Both the position numbers and the translations under genes were made by a program. Below, piece after piece: positions 57,801 to 64,000 of a stretch of DNA of 64,000 nt (positions within the stretch are counted from its first letter, which is position 1; each line of letters opens with the position of its first letter). This DNA is from Casuarius casuarius. Taxonomy: Eukaryota > Chordata > Aves > Casuariiformes > Casuariidae. Under the pieces are notes generated by a model that did no database searches, was not told the origin of the DNA, and saw nothing but the letters and a program-made list of their open reading frames with translations. The stretch spans positions 3,154,716 through 3,218,715 of the forward strand of contig PTFA01000042.1 in the NCBI GenBank assembly GCA_003342895.1, in the 5' to 3' direction.

Positions 57801-60800
57801 TTGCTGTTGCTTCAGAAGATTCTGTGCTTTTTTATGATACTCAGCAGTCGTTTCCATTTGGTTATGTTTCTAACATACATTACCACACCCTGAGTGACAT
57901 TTCATGGTAGGTAATGGGTAGATTCTTAAGATTTGCTGAAGGTTTGCTGCTGAGGGGGGAATGTCCTCTTTACATGTTGAAGCTCTGTTCTTATGTCTTG
58001 CTGTTTTTCTGTTTCATTATGACACAGGCTTGGTCACTGTCATCACAGTGTCTAAACAGCAAGTCATTTCTTGCTGCTGTTGGAAAATTGCAGGGTTTTT
58101 TATCAGCTGGGGAACAAGGCATAAGGACCCTAAGGACAAGCAGCAGTTTTGCACACAAATGTGAAATTTGTATGAAAGCTAATATGGCATTTGGTGCCCA
58201 TGAGAAGTGCTTATTGTCCAGGTTGTGTTACTGGTAATAAAGTTACCTGGAGGTCTTGAAGGTCACCCCTTTGAGTTCAGGTGCCTGTATCCTGGCCAAT
58301 TCCTGCTTTATATGCACAATTCTGCTTGGTCCTTCTTTGTATCTGAGAGTAAGGAATCAGTCTGGTTTGAAGTGGAGAGTCAGAAATGGAGCTGAAAATT
58401 GGACCCAAGTCTTGCAGTCAGGATACAACCCCTCCACTGGACTAGGCTTCCTCTCTTAAGCCTTCCTAGCCAGTTACCTAAGTCATGTGGAGGTCTCAGT
58501 TTCAGAAGTTACAACTGATGCTCAGATACTTTGAAGACCATTGTTTGTCAGGAGGAAGGGAGCAGAAGAGAATAGAAAATCATGTGTTCTAAATCAGTGA
58601 TCACCATTACTTGGTGAAGTGAGCAGCAAGGGCTCATTCATATAAGCACTGCAGTGATTCTGAACATTGCCTCTACTCAGCCCAAGGAGCACAGCCAAAG
58701 AGCTTGAACTGCCCTTTTGAGTCTGAATGAACAGAGTTCAGCGCTATTTCAGAAACTAATGGAAGATTTGCAATTGAACCTTACTTAGTGCCAGCTCACA
58801 TGCATGCAGGTGATGGCAGCATATTATAGCTGATCACAGGCAAGGCCAGAGATTAAATCAGACGTGAAGGTCAGACTTGAGTATCTTTTGTTCATTTGAA
58901 TTGGATGTCTTTCAGCTGCCTGAATCTTATTTAGACTTAGTTGGGGAAGGGGGGAAGAAAAGACAGATACAGCTTATGTTATAGATGGCAAGGAGGGTTG
59001 AGGAGAACAGTTCTCGCCTTTCTTCTTATTGGAAAACAAAATCTCAAATAGGTCCAGCGATGGAGCCTTTCTTGCTATTTCTTCCACGGATGGATACTGT
59101 TCATTTGTTACCTTTGAGAAGGATGAACTGGGAATACCACTGAAGGAGAAACCACAGATAAGTATCAGGACTTCCAGTACAACAGAGAAGAAAGTGAAGA
59201 AGAGCCAGTCACACAAAGTCATTTCCCCAGGCTCTAGACTGACAGAGGGGACTCCTCCTAGCAGGACCACTGATCCCAGCACTCCCACTCTTCAAACTAG
59301 AACACCCACAGCTGCCAGTAAGGACCTGCCTTCCACACCTGTTGGCATAAAAAATGTTCCAGCTTCATCCTCAGACGAGAGGAAAACCAGCCAGCCAGCC
59401 AGCCAGAGTACTAAAGTAAACCAGCCCAGGAGGATTACTCTCAACACTTTACAAGCGTGGAGCAAGACGCCAAGGTGAGATTTATATTGCCGTTTGCAGT
59501 CATAAATATGAAGGCCAAGACAAGCTGTGCTTGTGCTACATTTAAAGGGTTGAGGTTTAGACATAAATTCCCTGCCTTGTGTCTTGGTGGTAGCTGTCTT
59601 GACATGGAACTTTGTGTTCCAGCTGTACTACAACTGAAAGGTCAGAATGTTTCCTGGATCCTAAATGTACAGCTCTTGTGCTACTGCCTCACATTTTAGA
59701 CAGAAATGCGGTTAACTTGACTTTTATGTCTTGTGCAGAGGGCAGCAACAGGTATCTACCTTCAGGTCACATTTTCTGTATAAAGATGGTGCCTGTAGCC
59801 TTCAACTGTGTCCATTCTGACAAGAAACGTTTTAAGTAGTGAAGTGTGCAAGGCTGCACAGGCCCTCCATGTGCATAGTCATGGGTATGGGACTTAATAC
59901 ATTGATTGATGTTGTTTCCTAAGGTGAAGATCTAGATGTTTTTAGAAACTGTCTGTAATGCACATATTGGCAGTCACACAACCTATGATATAAGATCCTG
60001 AGCCAGTTCACAACAGTGAGGAGACAGCCATGCAATTCGAGATCTGTATGTGACCTTTTCAGAAAAACAAGGCTATTTTATAATTGAAGGAGTTTATTCG
60101 ACTTTCTCATGGGAATATATTAATTAATAGGTGGCTAGGTAAGTGGTGAACAAGAAAGAAGGATACTGCATCTCATCAGCAACTGTGAAGAAGATTCTTG
60201 GAGAAGATAGTTACAGGATGATGGTTTTCTGCGTACCTCTGTTTCATCTGTACTGAAACTAACACGTCAAAGGGTCATAGCTAGTTGAAAGTGACAGTCA
60301 CTTGGGGGAAGGGGGTGACTGATGGATCTAATGCATTTGGGGGTTTTTTTGAGAGCATGCGACAGTGAGAATGCACCCTCACAAGACAGGGACAGAGAGA
60401 GACAGACAGAGACAGAGAATCCCATGGAGGCAGAAGAGAACAAACTTTTAACATGAGCTAAGGTGGCTGGCTATCACTTTTGCAAACCCCAAGATTTTTA
60501 CAGAAGTGTAGACTACCAGGCCCACCTCACTGAACCTGCACAGATGGTTTATATCCTTGGCAGGGCTGTAATCATTTTAATATCGTTAGATTTTGGTTTT
60601 CTTCTAAATAAATAACATTTTGCTTTAAAAAGACTCTTTGGTCACCATATTAACATTGGTTATTACTGTTGGAGAGAACAGCACTGAATGAACTGAGCAC
60701 AAGTCAGATGTGCTGGAATAGTCATGATTAGCATGAGGTATTGCAGCCTTGGTTATGGTCTGAGATTAAGAAAATGATGATGTTTTTACCCTGAGACATG

Positions 60801-62443
60801 CAAGTGTGCTGAGTATACAGACTGCATAGAGGAATTGCTCCAGAATGATTAGGAGGAGTTAGCTTGTGACGCTTCTTCCAAATCTGGTCAAAGAGAAGCT
60901 AAAAATTTGTCTCAAGTTTTGCAGGGCTACAGATAGAGTACATTAAAAATCTACTTTTTAACCTGTCTGTGTTCTAGAATCAAGAAACTATATTCAGTCA
61001 TCTCAACTAATGATGCCATGAGTGTCGTCTTGTAGTACATAAAATGCTTCCTGTAAGGGGGGTGGGGAGGTGGGCATTCTTTTTTGTTGTTTTTGTTGTT
61101 TTGGGGGTTTTTTGTTTTTTTTTTTTTTAAAAGCTTGCTACTTTGGTGGTTTATTTTTAAATGCCATTCATAAGAGATTTAGCAGAAGAAAATAGCAGAT
61201 ATGACATAAAGAACTCTTTTTTTTTTTTTTTTTTTCCCCTCCCTTCCCTCCCGCCCCATAATTGTTAGTCAACTTCAGTGAGTAAAAGAATTCCCTAGAG
61301 ACTCATAAATCTACAGCTTTAAGGTGGCCAGGGCCAGCAGAGGGGAACAGCAGGCTCTTCAGTGGGACTGGAGGCCGTACCAGGTGCCAAGAAGCAACGT
61401 AAAAGCCTTGCCACTGCAACCAATCTTAACTTTCAAAAAGTTTGACCAATGTAATATGCTCAGAAAGTGAGTATCGGGCATTGTGTTTTACATATCACAT
61501 ATGCAAAAATACTTTCTAGTGAAAAAGATGAATAGTGTATTTGAAGTACTTTCAAAAATACCCTATTCAAAATGTAGCAAGAGGAAAAGAATGCATAGTA
61601 AAACCACATGTAAATTTAAATGATTATAATATAAAGAAAGTTCCAGATAGAGTATTTGTGGATGTGGTGTCTTTAAAGCACTTGACCTGTTTCTACTTTT
61701 TTAAAGGAGAGTAAACTTGATCCCAGTGAAGACAGATATTCCAACCTTGACATACACAGATACAGTTTTGATACCTCCTTCCTCAGAACAGGAACACGGT
61801 AAGCTTTTGTGACTATTAGTATCAGCAAAGTTTTTTGCCAATCACTTTTTTTCCATTTTAGACTTCTGGTACAATCTGTTATGAATTTTAGTGTAATCTG
61901 ATAAATATAAAACTCTTGAATCAAGCACAAACTCAAGGCTGTAAAGCTTCCCCATCCTCTGGCTGTGTATGAAAGGTGCTTTAGACAATGTGCAGTGTGT
62001 TGCTGTTCTCACTGCAGTTGCTTGCGGGCAGCTGCTCATGTGATAATATATCAATACAGTTTTACACTAATGGGTGTGTTAGCTGACAGTTGAAACACTA
62101 GAAAATAAATTTGCTTGGAGGTAATGTCTTCTAGGCCATACAAGTAGGTTTTAAAGGCACTTTCTGCCATTGTACTTGCAGCACACCGTTGTTTCAGGTG
62201 CCAGACTCTCTCAAACCAGTTTCTTTTGTGAGTGAATTCTTCATGAATTTAGCAAACAAATTTACTTTTTTAAATCTGGCTTCACTTAGCTTAAATGATT
62301 TTTCATATCTGCCTGTTTCAGAGAGGCCTTTACCATCTGATGACAGTCTTCAAAATCCCCCAGCATCTAAACGCCCTAGAACTGAAGAAATGTCTCTTTC
62401 TACATCTCCTGAAGATCAAATGAGCTGCGATTCAAACAAATAA
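44739..62443 (+). CDS. CHAF1B: CHAF1B, chromatin assembly factor 1 p60 subunit, complete
   Basis: Thirteen coding exons join in frame to 572 residues (human 559). The N-terminal ~390 residues are WD40 blades; blade ends [36 protein letters not shown] and VLFYDTQQS are visible. After blade 7 ([17 protein letters not shown]) a Ser/Thr/Pro-rich tail begins. It carries the conserved [13 protein letters not shown] at 487-499, the region related to the HIRA B-domain that contacts ASF1. A basic KRPR stretch near the C-terminus may be a nuclear signal. With CHAF1A and RBBP4 it forms CAF-1, which deposits H3-H4 on newly replicated DNA through PCNA (family knowledge). The start [20 protein letters not shown] is the invariant family N-terminus. 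The junction before exon 57744 encodes a loop several residues longer than in human, and a CCAG repeat lies in the tail. Confidence 0.97.
45540..46290 (-). mobile_element. Ancient CR1/L3-superfamily LINE remnant
   Basis: Read on the + strand, this region resembles the antisense of the reverse-transcriptase part of old amniote CR1-like LINEs. Landmarks are AAGATGTTGAATAGCACAGG, ATCTGCATGTTTATCAGCTC, GACTGGTGAGG, GAGACAGTTCCTCA and GTGCAAAGAATTCATGTAGA in that order. It is heavily diverged and has no open frame. The identification is from remembered repeat landmarks; the family name is uncertain. Confidence 0.55.
46284..46320 (+). repeat. (GTAT)n/(GTCT)n microsatellite
   Basis: Imperfect tetranucleotide repeats in CHAF1B intron, at the edge of the old LINE remnant. 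Confidence 0.8.
47480..47612 (+). CDS. CHAF1B: CHAF1B coding exon 2
   Basis: Encodes [20 protein letters not shown] and on to GEILASGGD. The acceptor TTGTAACTAG is short of pyrimidines; the donor is GTGAGT. Confidence 0.95.
47850..47990 (+). repeat. Possible old SINE/L2-type remnant
   Basis: TTTCCCAGATGGGG followed by GATTACCTAGTGTCATACTG resembles the conserved tail shared by MIR/L2-like repeats. The match is weak. Confidence 0.25.
48353..48470 (+). CDS. CHAF1B: CHAF1B coding exon 3
   Basis: Encodes [20 protein letters not shown] and on to ENWTVVKTL, including an acidic EDEAQ loop. The acceptor is TTCTATAG and the donor GTAGCT. Confidence 0.96.
48471..49881 (+). other. CHAF1B: CHAF1B intron between coding exons 3 and 4
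   Basis: A 1.4-kb AT-rich GT-AG intron. I recognise nothing in it. Confidence 0.6.
49882..49985 (+). CDS. CHAF1B: CHAF1B coding exon 4
   Basis: Encodes [20 protein letters not shown] and [14 protein letters not shown], a full WD40 blade with the GH...WD signature. Confidence 0.97.
51310..51515 (+). mobile_element. Ancient CR1/L3-like 3' tail
   Basis: GGCATCTACTGTTGGCCACT, GTCTGAGACAGGATATGAGT and GATGCTGCATGGC follow the order of a well-known old amniote LINE tail. It is diverged and non-coding. The family name is uncertain. Confidence 0.5.
52347..52443 (+). CDS. CHAF1B: CHAF1B coding exon 5
   Basis: Encodes [20 protein letters not shown] and [11 protein letters not shown]. The acceptor is GTAATTTCAG and the donor GTGAGC. 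Confidence 0.96.
52444..54129 (+). other. CHAF1B: CHAF1B intron between coding exons 5 and 6
   Basis: A 1.7-kb intron, GC-richer at about 53280-53700. No repeat or gene is recognised. Confidence 0.5.
54130..54214 (+). CDS. CHAF1B: CHAF1B coding exon 6
   Basis: Encodes [20 protein letters not shown] and SGAGVEGE. It ends in phase 0 at donor GTACGT. Confidence 0.95.
54800..54835 (+). repeat. T10-G26 homopolymer tract
   Basis: Ten T followed by twenty-six G in a CHAF1B intron, on the transcribed RNA strand as G. The exact length should not be trusted from one assembly. Confidence 0.9.
55269..55362 (+). CDS. CHAF1B: CHAF1B coding exon 7
   Basis: Encodes [20 protein letters not shown] and [11 protein letters not shown], a conserved blade start. 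The donor is GTATGT. Confidence 0.97.
56006..56075 (+). CDS. CHAF1B: CHAF1B coding exon 8
   Basis: A 70-nt exon encoding [20 protein letters not shown] and NLK. The acceptor is TTTTCTCAG and the donor GTAGAG. Confidence 0.96.
56159..56250 (+). CDS. CHAF1B: CHAF1B coding exon 9
   Basis: Encodes [20 protein letters not shown] and [10 protein letters not shown]. Only 83 bp of intron separate it from coding exon 8. Confidence 0.96.
56251..57743 (+). other. CHAF1B: CHAF1B intron between coding exons 9 and 10
   Basis: A 1.5-kb intron. About 56560-56880 is GC-richer and could be an old repeat, but I cannot name it. Confidence 0.45.
57744..57906 (+). CDS. CHAF1B: CHAF1B coding exon 10
   Basis: Encodes a variable loop ([12 protein letters not shown]), then [20 protein letters not shown] and on to HYHTLSDIS. 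The loop differs from the human sequence in length and residues. Confidence 0.95.
58365..58460 (+). repeat. Old MIR/CORE-type SINE or L2-tail remnant
   Basis: GGAGCTGAAAATTGGACCCA, AGTCTTGCAGTCAGG and CCACTGGACTAGGCTTCCTC follow the known tail of amniote MIR-like repeats. It is diverged. Confidence 0.4.
59052..59474 (+). CDS. CHAF1B: CHAF1B coding exon 11 (423 nt)
   Basis: Encodes the last propeller blade ([20 protein letters not shown] and [14 protein letters not shown]) and most of the disordered tail to [15 protein letters not shown]. The acceptor CTCAAATAG is purine-rich and weak, yet the split Trp codon and conservation demand it. The donor is GTGAGA. Confidence 0.96.
59387..59406 (+). 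repeat. CHAF1B: (CCAG)5 microsatellite in coding sequence
   Basis: Five perfect CCAG units inside coding exon 11, read as TSQPASQS. A gain or loss of one unit would shift the frame. Confidence 0.95.
59475..61706 (+). other. CHAF1B: CHAF1B intron between coding exons 11 and 12
   Basis: A 2.2-kb intron. It holds a (GACAGA)-like purine repeat at about 60385-60419 and T-rich runs near 61106-61130 and 61217-61235. No gene is seen. Confidence 0.6.
61707..61798 (+). CDS. CHAF1B: CHAF1B coding exon 12
   Basis: Encodes [20 protein letters not shown] and [10 protein letters not shown], continuing the ASF1-binding region. The acceptor is TTTTTAAAG. Confidence 0.92.
62322..62443 (+). CDS. CHAF1B: CHAF1B terminal coding exon
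   Basis: Encodes [20 protein letters not shown] and on to MSCDSNK, with TAA at 62441-62443. The acceptor is TGTTTCAG. It contains the KRPR basic cluster. Confidence 0.94.
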
Positions 62444-63900
62444 AAGCTGAACATTTAGTAGACTCTTCGCAGTCTGAAGGCAATGCAGCTATATCAGCTA
62501 TATCATTTCTTCTTGCAAATGTTAAATCCTCAATTCCTGATGGAAGTACCATACATGTATTTGACACAGTGCTGTGAAGAAAGAAGCTGGCAATAGAAGA
62601 CAAAGACTTCAGGGAATGTAGCTTTGCAGAAGAGGGAATAGTCGAAAAGGGACTTTAACTGCAGTTCTTGAAGACAGCATTATTTTTCAAGAAATGCCAC
62701 AGCTTAAGGAAATAGGGGAAATCTGGGTATTGAAAAGCTGTACAGTAACATAAGCATCTCCATCAAAGTCACTAAATTGGTGTTTTTAAACATTGTCTTC
62801 CAGGAACCTGTCTGGCAAAAGATTAGAGTTTCTAAGGACTTGAATGCATTCATAATGATTTCTTGTGGTTTAAGACAAAAAAAAAAAAAACCTATCCTTC
62901 AGGCAGCTTGGCTTATACATTTAGCGATGTGCAAAATAATTCATGCCCTCCAATACATGTGGAATGAAAGCTGATGTTCAAATGCTTTGAACACAGCAGA
63001 TGCAATATCACTGTTATCACTGGAATAGAAATCAAAAAATACAACTGCAAGAAACAGGGAAGCAAAAGGAAGAGACCCCTTGAAGACCTGTTACAAGCAT
63101 TAAACAGTGGAAAGTAATTTTTAGTTGTTTGGTCTCCATATAAAAAAATGCACACATGAGATTGGTTTTTTTTTGAGGCAGCAAAATCTGAGTATGTACA
63201 TTAAAAAGTACTGGTTTCCTTTCTTCCTCTTTTGTCCAAATCTAACTCCCTTAGTCAATAAAATATAATACAAATCCAGTGTATACTACACTTTTAAGAG
63301 TTCGTTTATTTTGGCATTTAATGCTTGCTATGTAATTAAACTGAGACTTGCAGCTTGAAAATAATGAGACCAAAATGTTTGAAAACCACAGTTGATTTTT
63401 TTTTTTATGGTGCGTGGCCTGTGACTCCAGAAGCAGAATGTGCAGCCACAATATTCTAAACTCCTCCGATTCATTATTTTTGTTTACCATCATGTACTTT
63501 TTAAAAAAGCAGGATAGCTATTAAAATATGAGTAGTTGTTCTAGCCGATGATGACATATAAAAGTTTTAAGTGGCATGTTCTCTTGTGATGAAGCATATA
63601 CTTAGGAACTTCAAATGATATAAGTATGCAGGAGAGAAAAGTTGCAATTTGTATTAAAGCTCTTTACCTTACATTCTTCCCTGGATCTGGTTGTTTTAAA
63701 AGTGTGTAATTTACTTACTGGTTTTTTTTTCTGTTGGTTTCTAAGAAACTGAACTAATACTTTAGAAAAAGAAATGTTTCAGAAGTAAAAATTGTAAAAA
63801 ATTTCACAAGGAAAAGAAGTATTAACAAATACCTATGTCAGAAAGACTGTATCAAACAGTTGAAGCCTACAATCAAATTTCAACAAAAATTAATAAACAA
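62444..63900 (+). other. CHAF1B: CHAF1B 3' UTR and flank
   Basis: Candidate poly(A) signals are AATAAA at 63258-63263, ATTAAA near 63654 and AATAAA at 63892-63897. The UTR therefore ends at about 63280 or extends to about 63915. No further gene is visible to the end of the window. Confidence 0.55.
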
Positions 63901-64000
63901 AGAATTATAGGAAACTAATTACATCTTTGCTTTAAGCCATTGAGATAAGGATGGAGCTGAGCTTTATTGGATTTGCCCAAACCTGGGTTTTCTTACAGTA

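Noticed and set aside
62189..62321. Upstream extension of the last CHAF1B exon
   Set aside because: The frame is open, but the acceptor at 62320-62321 and the phase of exon 12 place the exon start at 62322.
1..64000. Bacterial-type systems: operons, CRISPR arrays, prophage, toxin-antitoxin modules
   Set aside because: The intron-exon structure, CpG islands and LINEs show vertebrate nuclear DNA. No spaced direct-repeat array was seen.

Overview
The window is vertebrate nuclear DNA, most probably from a bird. Genes are broken into short exons by AT-rich introns. There are two CpG-island promoters. The recognisable recent interspersed repeats are CR1 LINEs of the avian type, 5'-truncated and ending near ATTCTGTGATT, and there is no mammalian L1 or Alu-type repeat. 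The species cannot be fixed from the sequence alone. Three genes lie head-to-tail on the + strand in the order DOP1B - MORC3 - CHAF1B, the same order as on human chromosome 21q22 (established knowledge), so this is a conserved syntenic block and not an accessory region.

Layout. 1-1753 is intron of DOP1B, with an unexplained GC-richer block at about 1-1450. 1754-7050 holds the last eight coding exons of DOP1B (C-terminal 359 residues); the rest of the gene lies upstream of the window. 7051-12400 is the 3' UTR plus an AT-rich intergenic spacer. 12415-13530 is the CpG-island promoter of MORC3. The complete MORC3 coding sequence runs 12829-38314 in 17 exons; the lengths sum to 2802 nt (933 codons plus stop) with all phases consistent. 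Its 3' UTR extends to about 40750. 40750-43560 is intergenic. 43560-44340 is the CpG-island promoter and non-coding first exon of CHAF1B. The CHAF1B coding sequence runs 44739-62443 in 13 coding exons summing to 1719 nt (572 codons plus stop). The window ends just past its 3' UTR.

Functions. DOP1B is a Dopey-family protein of Golgi/endosome membrane traffic. MORC3 is a nuclear GHKL ATPase with a CW zinc finger that reads histone H3K4 methylation and is regulated by SUMO. CHAF1B is the p60 WD40 subunit of chromatin assembly factor 1, which deposits H3-H4 behind replication forks. They are neighbours by synteny and not an operon; each of the two complete genes has its own promoter.

Most noteworthy signals. 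(1) MORC3 carries two minor-spliceosome (U12-type) introns, one AT-AC (22315-22580) and one GT-AG (26381-26607), both with near-perfect donor and branch-point motifs and both needed to keep the frame. (2) A CR1 LINE ends only about 37 bp before a DOP1B splice acceptor. (3) An (AT)12 microsatellite abuts the acceptor of MORC3 exon 10. (4) A YY1-type motif lies across the MORC3 start codon, and NRF1, E2F and CTCF-like motifs lie in the CHAF1B promoter. (5) There is a candidate minus-strand solo LTR in MORC3 intron 2 and several very old amniote repeats in CHAF1B introns. I found no previously undescribed gene system; the window is ordinary conserved genic DNA with some unusual splicing and repeat features.
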